Assembly (NCBI GenBank): GCA_902785695.1
Contig: CACZZQ010000001.1
Coordinates: forward strand, 155,698 to 219,697
Source: an uncultured Prevotellaceae bacterium
GTDB lineage: Bacteria; Bacteroidota; Bacteroidia; Bacteroidales; Bacteroidaceae
Direction: 5' to 3'
DNA: 64,000 nt
The position numbers and the translations under genes are program-made. The notes beneath the pieces are model-generated. The model saw nothing but the letters and a program-made list of their open reading frames with translations. It was not told where the DNA came from and searched no databases. This document shows, in pieces, positions 45,284-53,293 of this stretch. How positions within the stretch are numbered: position 1 is the first letter of the stretch; each line of letters opens with the position of its first letter.

Positions 45284-46999
45284 ATGATTGGAAAAACTTC
45301 TTTAGTGGCTCTTTTCCTGTTGATGTTGACAGGAACGGCTTTTCCACGTGATTATAATATTCTGGAGTACGGGGCAAAGTCAGATACGACGGTGCTCAGC
45401 ACGAAGGCACTGCAACAGGCCATTGACGATTGCTCGAAAGCAGGAGGGGGTAGGGTGATAGTGCCTACGGGCAACTATAAGATTGGCTCTGTCGTCTTGA
45501 AGTCGAATGTCCATCTCTATCTGGAACAGGGGGCTACGCTCTATGGCAGTACGGAGTTGAAGGATTACCTGCCTATGAAATCCGACTACGTGTCGCTGCG
45601 TACACAGACCTCTACCATCCAGTTGATTTACGCTGATATGGTACGGAATGTGGTGATTGACGGCTATGGCACCATCGATGGGCGAGGTCGTGTATTCAAG
45701 AAGCTATCGTGGAATGATGAAGGCATCACCCGTCCGCATTTGCTCCGTTTCATACAGAGCGAGGACATTACGGTGAAGGATATCACCTTGAAGAACTCAG
45801 GCTGCTGGATGCAGCATTATCTGGCTTGCGACCGTTTGAGGATTGAGGGCATCAAGGTCTTTAACCGTAATAACTATAATAACGATGCGCTGGATATAGA
45901 CGGTTGTCATGGGGTCATTGTAAAGGGCGTGATTGCTGATAGCGATGATGATGGTATCACGCTGAAAAGTACCTCGCCACGCCTTTGTGAAAACATCCGC
46001 ATTGCCGACTGCGTGATATCAAGTCATTGTAATGCCGTAAAACTTGGTACTGAGACGAATGGCGGTTTTCGTAACATCAGCATCAGCGGTATCGTGGTCA
46101 AGCCCAGTAGCGATCAGTCAAGCCTGTTCTTTGGCGCTCCGTCGAAGATAGGCACCTCGGCTCTCTCGCTCGAAATAGTAGATGGCGGTGTGATGGAGAA
46201 TGTCAGTGCAACGGACTTCACCGTTGAGGGCACAGAGTCGCCCATCTTCATCCGTTTGGGTAATCGTGGGCGAGGTTACAAACTTAGGGAAACAGCAAAA
46301 GGACTAAGCGGAAAAGGGAATGACGATACCATCACCGAACTGATTCCGATAGATCATGTGGGCACGATAGACGGCATTCGAATCCATCATTTCCAAGTGA
46401 GGAATGCAGGACCAGTGGGTTGCTCGATAACGGGCTTAGCAGGTCATCCTGTACGTCATGTCTGGCTGTCGGATATCTCCATTCATCAGCAAGGGGGCAT
46501 AAAAGCCAATGACCTTCAGGCTATCAACGACTCCATCAGCAATGAAAAAGAGAAAGCCTACCCAGAAGCAACAATGTGGGGCTACCTGCCTGCCAAGGGC
46601 TTTTATTTGCGACACACCAGAAACATCCATTTTGAGAATGTCACGATTCAGACTTCTGAACCCGATGCCCGTCCTGACTTTGTGAAAGAAGACACTGAGG
46701 GCTGGGGCGACCAAGGCGATGGCACCTATCGGAATCCAGTATTGAATGTCGACTTCTCTGATCCTGACGTCGTCCGTGTAGGCAATAAGTATTATATGGT
46801 GGCATCCGATTTCCATTTCCTGGGTATGCAAGTATTGGAGAGCGAGGATATGGTGAACTGGCGCTATATCAGTCAGATATACAACCGCTTCGATGAACCA
46901 GGGTGGGACAGTAACCAGCATTATGCCGGTGGTTCGTGGGCAGACGTTCAGGGGTGTCGGCTTGTGCAAAGAGGGTATCTTCGTGGAGGCTCAAGGTAA
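45284..46999 (+). CDS. GH28 polygalacturonase-type protein fused to a truncated GH43 domain
   Basis: A 571-residue frame. A signal peptide (to about residue 21) leads into a GH28 parallel beta-helix (about 22-470) with NYNNDALDIDGCHG and DSDDDGITLKS. The usual GHG is replaced by SSHCNAVKLGTE, as in some exo-acting or rhamnogalacturonan-type relatives. From about residue 477 the frame becomes the beginning of a GH43 domain (TYRNPVLNVDFSDPDVV, KYYMVASDFHFLGMQVLES). It is cut after YAGGSWA and runs out of frame to a stop. The GH28 part looks functional; the GH43 part is certainly not. Confidence 0.88.
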   Translation: MIGKTSLVALFLLMLTGTAFPRDYNILEYGAKSDTTVLSTKALQQAIDDCSKAGGGRVIVPTGNYKIGSVVLKSNVHLYLEQGATLYGSTELKDYLPMKSDYVSLRTQTSTIQLIYADMVRNVVIDGYGTIDGRGRVFKKLSWNDEGITRPHLLRFIQSEDITVKDITLKNSGCWMQHYLACDRLRIEGIKVFNRNNYNNDALDIDGCHGVIVKGVIADSDDDGITLKSTSPRLCENIRIADCVISSHCNAVKLGTETNGGFRNISISGIVVKPSSDQSSLFFGAPSKIGTSALSLEIVDGGVMENVSATDFTVEGTESPIFIRLGNRGRGYKLRETAKGLSGKGNDDTITELIPIDHVGTIDGIRIHHFQVRNAGPVGCSITGLAGHPVRHVWLSDISIHQQGGIKANDLQAINDSISNEKEKAYPEATMWGYLPAKGFYLRHTRNIHFENVTIQTSEPDARPDFVKEDTEGWGDQGDGTYRNPVLNVDFSDPDVVRVGNKYYMVASDFHFLGMQVLESEDMVNWRYISQIYNRFDEPGWDSNQHYAGGSWADVQGCRLVQRGYLRGGSR

Positions 47000-47234
47000 A
47001 CGGGAACTCGTTGTCAAAGGAAAGTTCGAAAAGCTCTGGGTACGCGTGAACAATAACTGTATCGTGAATAAACACCAGTTCTCATATAGCATGGACGGCA
47101 TCCGCTTTGTTAATGTCAAAGATGCCTTCCCTATGCGTGCAGGCTATTGGAAAGGCATTCGTGTGGGGCTGTTCTGCTATGGAAAGAACGGCATGGCATC
47201 GTTCGATAACTTTACTCAGAAGGTGCTTCAATAG
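46953..47234 (+). pseudogene. C-terminal remnant of the GH43 protein
   Basis: In the next frame, starting around 46953, the sequence continues GVGLCKEGIFVEAQGKREL and ends RVGLFCYGKNGMASFDNFTQ before a stop at 47232-47234. This is the terminal beta-sandwich seen in two-domain GH43 enzymes. Roughly 300 or more residues between this and the preceding GH43 start are missing, so a deletion with a frame change occurred near 46940-46955. The remnant overlaps the end of the convergent methyltransferase gene by 23 bp. Confidence 0.75.
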
Positions 47235-48456
47235 GCTGAAGCACGGGCTTGTAGTCGTGAGGCAGATGTGTGGTCTTGATGCGCCACTCCTTAGGATAGA
47301 GGTTGTTAGCGCGATTACCAATATTCTTCACTAATCCGAGGGGTTCGCCCATAAAGCATACCGTTACCTGTTCGCGTGGTGTATCTGGAGGGAGTATGAG
47401 GGCCTCGCCGCGGAGGTAGGAGAGAGCCTGAGGGTAAGAGAGATCAAAAAGACTATCATGACTCTCCCCTGACCCCTCCTTGTGAGGAAGGGGAGTGGTT
47501 AGAACAGGTATCGGAGATTTTCGAGAGTTTTTACTCCCCCCACTTGTGAGGGTTCCCTTCTTCCTCAAAACGCAAACAAAGAGGCCTTCGCTGCGACTAA
47601 TACCAGGAATGAAACGGTAGACGGGCTCATTGAAACCTTCGAGCAAAGAGCCAGTGATATTCCACTCAGGTTTTGTTTCAACAGGTAATACAATAGCACC
47701 CAATTCTTCCATCATCCAACGGATGTTTTCTTCGTTCTCTTTTATATTAAATGTACACGTACTATATATTAATATTCCACCTTCGTTAAGACATTGCCAT
47801 GCATCACTGACTATAGTGCGCTGCAACTGCCAGCATTTCTCTACGTTTTGCAGGCTCCATTCCTGAATGGTGGCTTCATCCTTGCGGAACATTCCTTCAC
47901 CGGAACAGGGAACGTCACAAAGAATCAAGTCGAACTTCATTTTCGCCTTTCTGTAGTCGCGTGGATAGAGATTGGTGACATAATGATTCTTATACCCCCA
48001 TTTCTGAATATTCTCAAGAAGAATGTTGGCTCGCTTTTGTATTGGCTCGTTGCTATAGAGCACGCAATCTTCGGGCAGAACGGCACGCAACAATGTGGAC
48101 TTGCCACCAGGGGCGGCGCAGAGGTCGAGGGAAGTTATAAGTGAGGAGTGATGGGTGATAAGTGAGAGATGCTGGCGCAAGACCTCATCAATAAACATTG
48201 AGCCTGCTTCCTGCACATAGTAACAGCCAGCATGAAACAGGGGGTCGAATGTAAAGTTTGGCCGACTTTTCAGATAAAAACCATCACGGCACCAAGGCAC
48301 CTGTTCTCCATCTATTACCTGAAGTCCAGAGGCTTTCATGGGGTTAAGGCGAATGCTTACGGGTGTTTCTTCATTGAATGACTGCATATATCTTGCAAAG
48401 CGTTCAGGCCCCATCAGTTGCGTTGTTGTACGTATAAAATCTTCTGGTAGTCGCAT
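47212..48456 (-). CDS. RsmF/Sun-type rRNA cytosine-C5 methyltransferase
   Basis: SAM-dependent 5-methylcytosine RNA methyltransferase of the NOL1/NOP2/Sun family, 414 residues. N-terminal RLPEDFIRTTTQLMGPERF is followed by LDLCAAPGGKSTLLRAVL, the catalytic CDVPCSGEGMFRKDE and the second Cys in YSTCTFNIKENEE. A C-terminal RsmF-like domain ends with LGLVKNIGNRANNLYPKEWR. Between catalytic and C-terminal domains is an unusual 30-residue segment (about 300-332) encoded by a palindromic DNA insert. An upstream in-frame ATG at 48501 is less likely than 48456. Target (16S C1407 or another) is inferred only. Confidence 0.9.
   Translation of the reverse strand: MRLPEDFIRTTTQLMGPERFARYMQSFNEETPVSIRLNPMKASGLQVIDGEQVPWCRDGFYLKSRPNFTFDPLFHAGCYYVQEAGSMFIDEVLRQHLSLITHHSSLITSLDLCAAPGGKSTLLRAVLPEDCVLYSNEPIQKRANILLENIQKWGYKNHYVTNLYPRDYRKAKMKFDLILCDVPCSGEGMFRKDEATIQEWSLQNVEKCWQLQRTIVSDAWQCLNEGGILIYSTCTFNIKENEENIRWMMEELGAIVLPVETKPEWNITGSLLEGFNEPVYRFIPGISRSEGLFVCVLRKKGTLTSGGSKNSRKSPIPVLTTPLPHKEGSGESHDSLFDLSYPQALSYLRGEALILPPDTPREQVTVCFMGEPLGLVKNIGNRANNLYPKEWRIKTTHLPHDYKPVLQPIEAPSE
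47461..47560. repeat. Palindromic insert kept in frame inside the methyltransferase gene
   Basis: CCCCTCCTTGTGAGGAAGGGG and the related CCCCCCACTTGTGAGGG occur about 60 bp apart. On the coding strand they give a Ser/Pro/Gly/Lys-rich stretch (PIPVLTTPLPHKEG) foreign to the family. It resembles intergenic palindromes common in Bacteroidetes that sometimes insert into genes. Confidence 0.65.
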
Positions 48457-48598
48457 AATTCGTCTGCAAAAATAATAAAAATGGCGTAAAGCAGCAAACA
48501 ATGTCTATGATTTCTTTCAAATTGATATGAATCAAGTGACAAATCATAAATCGGGGGTTAAAAATCAAATAGTTGTGCTTGTATGTTGAAAATAAGTT

Positions 48599-48606
48599 TA
48601 ACTTTG
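48599..48606 (+). promoter_or_regulatory. -7 element TAACTTTG of rhaD
   Basis: TAACTTTG 22 nt before the rhaD ATG. A TTG at 48573-48575 is spaced 23 nt away, slightly too far for a good -33 element. Confidence 0.55.
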
Positions 48607-48628
48607 CATCCAAAAAAGAAATAAAATA

Positions 48629-49438
48629 ATGAAGAGTATTTTAGATGGACGCACAGCTTTGAGGGCTGAAATAGAGCGAATAGCAGAAGTTGCCGGATAT
48701 CTCTGGCAAAACGGATGGGCTGAGCGCAACGGTGGCAACATCACAGTGAACATCACAGAGTATGCGGATGACGAAATTCGCAGTATGGCTCCTATCAGCG
48801 ACGTTAAGCAAATTGGCGTTACGCTGCCTGCTCTGAAGGGCTGCTACTTCTATTGCAAGGGTACAGGCAAGCGTATGCGTGACTTGGCTCGTTGGCCTAT
48901 GGAAAACGGATCGGTGATTCGTATCCTTGATGATTGTGCTTCATACGTCATTATTGCTGACAATGTCGTTATGCCTACAAGTGAGTTGCCCAGTCACCTG
49001 TCTGTTCACGCTCGTCAGATAGAGACAAATTCTGGCTATAAGGCTACCGTTCATACACATCCCATCGAACTCGTTGCTATGAGTCATAACCGCGCTTTTC
49101 TGGGTAAAGACGTGCTGACGAGAATTCTGTGGAGTATGATTCCTGAAACGAAGGCCTTCTGTCCGCTGGGCCTGGGCATCGTGCCTTACACTCTGCCTGG
49201 TTCAAACGCATTAGCTGAAGCTACACTGAAGGAACTTGAGGAGTACGATGTTGTGATGTGGGAGAAGCACGGCGTGTTTGCTAAAGGCAAAGACGTGATG
49301 GATGCTTTCGACCAGATTGACGTATTGTCGAAGAGTGCCAAAATATACATCAATTCGCGCTGTATGGGCTTCGAGCCTGAGGGTATGAGTGACGAACAAA
49401 TGAAGGAAATGACTAAGGCATTCAACTTGCCGCGATAA
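48629..49438 (+). CDS. rhaD: L-rhamnulose-1-phosphate aldolase
   Basis: Class II zinc aldolase that splits L-rhamnulose-1-phosphate into dihydroxyacetone phosphate and L-lactaldehyde, the last dedicated step of rhamnose use. The 269-residue protein has WAERNGGNITVNITEY near the N-terminus, the zinc ligands in VHTHPIELVAMSHN, the catalytic region SELPSHLSVHARQIE and MWEKHGVFAKG with a third His ligand. No other rha genes are adjacent, so it is uncoupled from rhaB/rhaA here. The CE12/GH106 unit 38 kb away could supply rhamnose. Confidence 0.93.
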   Translation: MKSILDGRTALRAEIERIAEVAGYLWQNGWAERNGGNITVNITEYADDEIRSMAPISDVKQIGVTLPALKGCYFYCKGTGKRMRDLARWPMENGSVIRILDDCASYVIIADNVVMPTSELPSHLSVHARQIETNSGYKATVHTHPIELVAMSHNRAFLGKDVLTRILWSMIPETKAFCPLGLGIVPYTLPGSNALAEATLKELEEYDVVMWEKHGVFAKGKDVMDAFDQIDVLSKSAKIYINSRCMGFEPEGMSDEQMKEMTKAFNLPR

Positions 49439-49485
49439 ATAAGACTGAAAAACAACTACTGACTACATATATATTAAATGAAACG

Positions 49486-49520
49486 AAAAGGTCCCGGTGT
49501 TGTGAAACACTGGGACTTTT
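49486..49520 (+). terminator. Intrinsic terminator of rhaD
   Basis: AAAAGGTCCCGGTGTT and AACACTGGGACTTTT pair over about 15 bp (one bulged G) around a GTGA loop and end in TTTT. It lies about 50 nt after rhaD and faces the convergent TlpA-like gene. Confidence 0.8.
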
Positions 49521-49573
49521 GATACTATCCTGCTGTTGAGTAGAATGGACGCTCTTGGCTTGAACATTCTTGA

Positions 49574-50668
49574 TTACTTCAGTTTCTCGCTGATGAATTG
49601 TGAGAGTTCTTCTCCGCGAAGTCCTTTTGCAAGCACCTTGCCTTGATTATCGATAACTGCCGTGAAGGGAATGGTACGTACACCAAAGCTTTGGGCTACA
49701 GATGATGTGCCACCTTGTAAATCGGACATCTGAATCCATGTGAGTTCCAATTCATTAATGCTGCTGATCCATGCTTCCTTATCGTCGTCAATAGATATGC
49801 CCACGATTCCAAGCCCCTTTTCCTTGTTATCAGCCAACAGCTTCTTCAGTGCCGGCATCTCTTCTCGACAAGGTTGGCACCATGATGCCCAGAAATCAAT
49901 CACAGTGAGCTGGTTCTGTTTAATAATATCCATAATGCTTACCTCAGTGCCATCAGGTGTCGGCATTGAAAAGTCTTGTATAGTATCACCTTCTTTAGTT
50001 GGGAAGATGTTATCAAACATTGCCTGAATATCTTTGATTTCCTTACGATTCTTAAAATCAGCGGGCATCTTTGCAATATGTTCGATGATTTCATCTTTTG
50101 TAAACACATCATCGTAGGCCATCTGTGTCAACAACAAATAACCCAATTCGTTGTCAAGATGTTTTATGGCAAGGTTCTTGAAATCCTCTTTCATCTGATT
50201 TTGAATGTCGGCATACTGAGAATAGACAGCCTTTTGAGTCTCAGGGCTAACAGAGTCGGCATATAGAGGTGCGCTAAGTGACTCAAACTTTTTCTGATAC
50301 TCGCTCTGCATGTTTATCATCTCTTGCAAGGCATCGTTGGACTTTGTGCCAGAGACTTCTGAATTTCTGGTGGTTGAAAGCACGACGTTAATGGTACCTG
50401 GCTCACGGAAGAAACCTACCATTGACATATAGTTTGAAGCCACGATAGAGCACATCACTGTGGAGTCGCTCTCACCGCTCCATTCAAACTTACCATCCTC
50501 AACGATTAGAGTATCGAGAGGTTCTTGAGAATCCATTGACATCACAAAAAGAGTGTCGCCGTCGTTGAATCCTTCTGCCACACCTTTAACCTTGTAACCG
50601 TTTGAGTTACAGGATGCCAGTGTGATAGTGGCTAAGGCCAATCCTAAAAGATAATTTGTTTTCTTCAT
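49574..50668 (-). CDS. TlpA-like thiol-disulfide lipoprotein with DUF4369 domain
   Basis: A 364-residue exported lipoprotein. The signal peptide ends in a lipobox (TITLASC, Cys near residue 19). An N-terminal DUF4369-like beta domain (YKVKGVAEGFNDGDTLFV) and a helical linker (about 115-215) are followed by a thioredoxin/AhpC-TSA domain with the redox motif CxxC in FWASWCQPCREEMPALK and the cis-Pro segment VRTIPFTAVID. Such Bacteroidetes proteins reduce or exchange disulfides in the periplasm; partners are unknown. It starts 11 bp after prs. Confidence 0.91.
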   Translation of the reverse strand: MKKTNYLLGLALATITLASCNSNGYKVKGVAEGFNDGDTLFVMSMDSQEPLDTLIVEDGKFEWSGESDSTVMCSIVASNYMSMVGFFREPGTINVVLSTTRNSEVSGTKSNDALQEMINMQSEYQKKFESLSAPLYADSVSPETQKAVYSQYADIQNQMKEDFKNLAIKHLDNELGYLLLTQMAYDDVFTKDEIIEHIAKMPADFKNRKEIKDIQAMFDNIFPTKEGDTIQDFSMPTPDGTEVSIMDIIKQNQLTVIDFWASWCQPCREEMPALKKLLADNKEKGLGIVGISIDDDKEAWISSINELELTWIQMSDLQGGTSSVAQSFGVRTIPFTAVIDNQGKVLAKGLRGEELSQFISEKLK

Positions 50669-50679
50669 TATGTTATAGA

Positions 50680-51618
50680 TTATACCAAATATTGATCACT
50701 AATACTCTCATTCTCAATGACTCGACGAATGGTCTCTGCAAACATATCAGCAACGCTGATCTGTTTAACCTTGGCACAACGCTGGGTGTAAGGAATAGAA
50801 TCGGTGAACACAATTTCTTCTAATGCCGACTCTTGTACACGGTCGCTGGCAGGGCCGCTCATTACACAATGGGACGCACAGGCACGCACACTCTTTGCGC
50901 CAGCCTCCATCATCAAATCGGCTGCTTTGGTGATAGTACCAGCGGTGTCTACCATATCGTCGATAATAACTACGTTTTTGCCTTCAACTTCACCAATAAT
51001 CTGCATTGTAGCAACGACGTTGGCACGTGCCCGCGTCTTGTTGCAAAGCACAAGTGGACATCCCAGATACTTGGCATAAGTGTTGGCTCGCTTTGATCCA
51101 CCAACGTCAGGCGATGCAATGACCAAATTCTCCAGATTAAGGCTCTGCAGATATGGCAGTAATACGCCGGAAGCGTAAAGATGGTCAACAGGGACATCGA
51201 AGAATCCCTGAATCTGATCGGCATGCAAGTCCATAGTAATAACGCGATTAACTCCGGCAATGCTCAACAGGTCGGCTACGAGTTTTGCGCCTATGCTGAC
51301 GCGTGGTTTGTCTTTACGATCCTGACGGGCCCATCCGAAATAAGGAATGACGGCATTGATCGTACGGGCAGACGCACGCTTGGCAGCGTCAATCATCAGC
51401 AACAGTTCCATTAGATTGTCACTGTTTGGGAATGTGCTTTGAACTAAGAAAATGTCACGTCCTCGAATTGATTGCTCGTATGACACGGCAAATTCGCCAT
51501 CAGAGAACTTTGTAATTTGCAATTTGCCCAAAGGGCATCCCAAGCTTTGGCAAATCTTGTCAGCCAGATATCTCGTTGCTGTACCCGAGAATACCATGTA
51601 AGAGTCTTGTGTAGTCAT
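50680..51618 (-). CDS. prs: Ribose-phosphate pyrophosphokinase
   Basis: Makes PRPP from ribose 5-phosphate and ATP for purine, pyrimidine, His, Trp and NAD synthesis. The 312-residue protein has the N-terminal GxATxxLADKICQSLG, the FSDGE segment, YFGWARQDRKDKPRVSIGAK, MDLHADQIQGFFDVPVDHL and the PRPP loop VVIIDDMVDTAGTITKAADL. All are expected and the length is usual. It lies between a ThiE/TenI-like gene and the TlpA-like gene on the same strand. Confidence 0.96.
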   Translation of the reverse strand: MTTQDSYMVFSGTATRYLADKICQSLGCPLGKLQITKFSDGEFAVSYEQSIRGRDIFLVQSTFPNSDNLMELLLMIDAAKRASARTINAVIPYFGWARQDRKDKPRVSIGAKLVADLLSIAGVNRVITMDLHADQIQGFFDVPVDHLYASGVLLPYLQSLNLENLVIASPDVGGSKRANTYAKYLGCPLVLCNKTRARANVVATMQIIGEVEGKNVVIIDDMVDTAGTITKAADLMMEAGAKSVRACASHCVMSGPASDRVQESALEEIVFTDSIPYTQRCAKVKQISVADMFAETIRRVIENESISDQYLV

Positions 51619-51648
51619 TGCTTTATGTAGTACGTATAAATATATATC

Positions 51649-52257
51649 TTAGTTAACTGCTTTATGCAACTTCTGAAAGTGCGATATGAGCTCTTTGTAG
51701 TCTTGTTCCTGATGAATATTAAAGCGATTCCAAAGATTTCCGCATATCACTACGCCTCCAAAGCCTAAGTCACGTATCTGCCTGATATTCTCCAGCGTGA
51801 TGCCTCCCATAGCGTAGACGTGTTTGTCAATGAGACCTTTTCTGCTTGCATCACGCAATTCCTCTTCGGTTAGCGTCTGCTTGTCTTTTGGATTGCTCTG
51901 ACTGTCGAATATGGTCTTCAAGAATACATAGTCGGCTTTTTTCTTCGCATCATGCAATTCGCTAATGCTATGGCAAGTGCAACTGAAATGTCCCTTGTAG
52001 CCATAGGGCAACTCTGCGTCGGCGGTATTCAGATGAATACCTTTTAAGTCAAATTCTTCACGCAGATAGAAGTGGTCGTGAACAGTAATTTTTTTGTAAT
52101 AGTCTTCAGAGAGCAGTGTAAGCAGTCGTTCAGAATAGACAGGCTCAGAACCTGGCTTATATAAGTGCAGATTATCCATTCCTTCTTCGAAAAGAGTGGT
52201 CAGGATTTTGTCTTCTTCCACGAAAAACGTGGCCTTTGTCAGGATGATAAGTTTCAT
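51649..52257 (-). CDS. ThiE/TenI-like (thiamine phosphate synthase fold) protein
   Basis: A 202-residue single-domain TIM-barrel protein similar to thiamine phosphate synthase and TenI. Visible are the N-terminal strand LIILTKATFFVEE, IHLNTADAELP, FSCTCHSISELHDAKKKADYV and the phosphate-binding end AMGGITLENIRQIRDLGFGGVV. The ThiE diphosphate loop is not well kept (FSCTCHS where ThiE has a GxS(x)H), so TenI-like activity or another role is as likely. No other thi genes are near. It is upstream of prs by 30 bp. Confidence 0.8.
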   Translation of the reverse strand: MKLIILTKATFFVEEDKILTTLFEEGMDNLHLYKPGSEPVYSERLLTLLSEDYYKKITVHDHFYLREEFDLKGIHLNTADAELPYGYKGHFSCTCHSISELHDAKKKADYVFLKTIFDSQSNPKDKQTLTEEELRDASRKGLIDKHVYAMGGITLENIRQIRDLGFGGVVICGNLWNRFNIHQEQDYKELISHFQKLHKAVN

Positions 52258-52277
52258 CTACAACCCTTTTTATTATA

Positions 52278-52307
52278 AAAGCCCTATCCTTAAAGAATAA
52301 GGGCTTT
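52278..52307 (-). terminator. Terminator downstream of tRNA-Arg
   Basis: AAGCCCTAT and ATAAGGGCTT pair around a short loop; on the minus strand the stem is followed by TTTATAATAAAAAGG. It ends the tRNA transcript before the ThiE/TenI-like gene. Confidence 0.7.
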
Positions 52308-52318
52308 ATGTAATTATG

Positions 52319-52392
52319 TGATTCCGTCGGGATTCGAACCCGAGACCCACAGCTTAGAAGGCTGTTGCTCTATCCAGCTGAGCTACGGAACC
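52319..52392 (-). tRNA. tRNA-Arg (anticodon UCU)
   Basis: A complete 74-nt cloverleaf on the minus strand. Acceptor arms GGTTCCG and CGGAATC pair (one G-U) with discriminator A. The D arm contains AGCTCAGCTGGATAGAGC, the anticodon arm is CAGCCTTCTAAGCTG with anticodon TCT, and the T arm contains GGGTTCGAATCCC. CCA is not encoded. It decodes AGA and AGG and has its own promoter and terminator. Confidence 0.97.
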
Positions 52393-52428
52393 GACCTCGC
52401 TTTGGGGAAAGATCCCCGTTTGCGAGTG

Positions 52429-52460
52429 CAAAGGTACTCCTTTTTTATGAATTATGCAAA
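52429..52460 (-). promoter_or_regulatory. Promoter of tRNA-Arg
   Basis: On the minus strand, TTTG (52460-52457), a 20-nt spacer and TACCTTTG (52436-52429) match the consensus. It lies just past the stop of the upstream PP2C-like gene. Confidence 0.85.
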
Positions 52461-52495
52461 TTTTCTTGATGCGAAAGCAAATAATAATGATTTTT

Positions 52496-53293
52496 TTAGA
52501 CTTTGAATCTAATATAGGCTCTGTCATCAAAAGAATTATTACCTTTGGCAAAGGCTTTTGTGGCCTTAAACTGCCCAATGTTCAGTGGGTCGTTCTCTCG
52601 TTGCCAGGTTAGTTTTTCTTCTGATTCTTGAAGTGTAGTGCAAAGGTATGGGTAACCGTCGCTGGCCAGTATGATTTCCCACGGTTGGAAGTCTAATGTT
52701 ATAATTCGTACGTATTGCTCTGGGATATGGAAACCGTCAATGACGCTATAAGTGATGTTCTGTTGCTTCATGGTTTCCAACATATGTGGTATAATCTGTT
52801 TGCGTGCAGTATCATTAATAAGGTATTGCTCCTTTGGCAGCGTGCCTTCTTTTATGATTTTTGCTCTTTGTTCTGCCAATTCTTGTTCATAGGGTTTGGG
52901 GTTATCATAGAAATCACCGCCAACCATGCATTGACAGTCGCCAATCATCCATATTTCTCTGTTCAGTCGGCTGAAGACAACAGCACTTGCCGTGAGTCTT
53001 TCCTCTGGATGTTCTGCCAACCTTGGAATGTCTGATTTCTTGTAGTGTTTTCGTATTTCCTTGGTTACACCGACACAGAATTCGTGACACGATATGCATT
53101 TTGGCATTTTACGGATGAAATTGCTGATTATCTGCATGGCATAACGACCATTGCTATTGAAAAAGCTATATCGGCGTTCGGTTTTTGATGTGGAACCATC
53201 GATGACGGCAATAAAGTCAGGAGTGACGACGATGCCGTCCTCGCTTTTCTTCTTTGGGCTTTTCGGAACGAGGCTTTGTTCTATTATTTGCAT
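52496..53293 (-). CDS. PP2C-like protein phosphatase domain protein
   Basis: A 265-residue protein with weak but ordered PP2C signatures: FIAVIDGSTSK near the N-terminus (motif with metal-binding Asp), IWMIGDCQCMVGG (GD motif) and IILASDGYPYL (SDG motif). It ends NSFDDRAYIRFKV, where the PP2C family has a final DD(N/R). No signal peptide or helix is seen. Substrate unknown. The ATG at 53293 is chosen, and it gives an unusually long 77-bp overlap with the end of the radical SAM gene upstream. It is the last gene of a six-gene unit. Confidence 0.7.
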   Translation of the reverse strand: MQIIEQSLVPKSPKKKSEDGIVVTPDFIAVIDGSTSKTERRYSFFNSNGRYAMQIISNFIRKMPKCISCHEFCVGVTKEIRKHYKKSDIPRLAEHPEERLTASAVVFSRLNREIWMIGDCQCMVGGDFYDNPKPYEQELAEQRAKIIKEGTLPKEQYLINDTARKQIIPHMLETMKQQNITYSVIDGFHIPEQYVRIITLDFQPWEIILASDGYPYLCTTLQESEEKLTWQRENDPLNIGQFKATKAFAKGNNSFDDRAYIRFKV

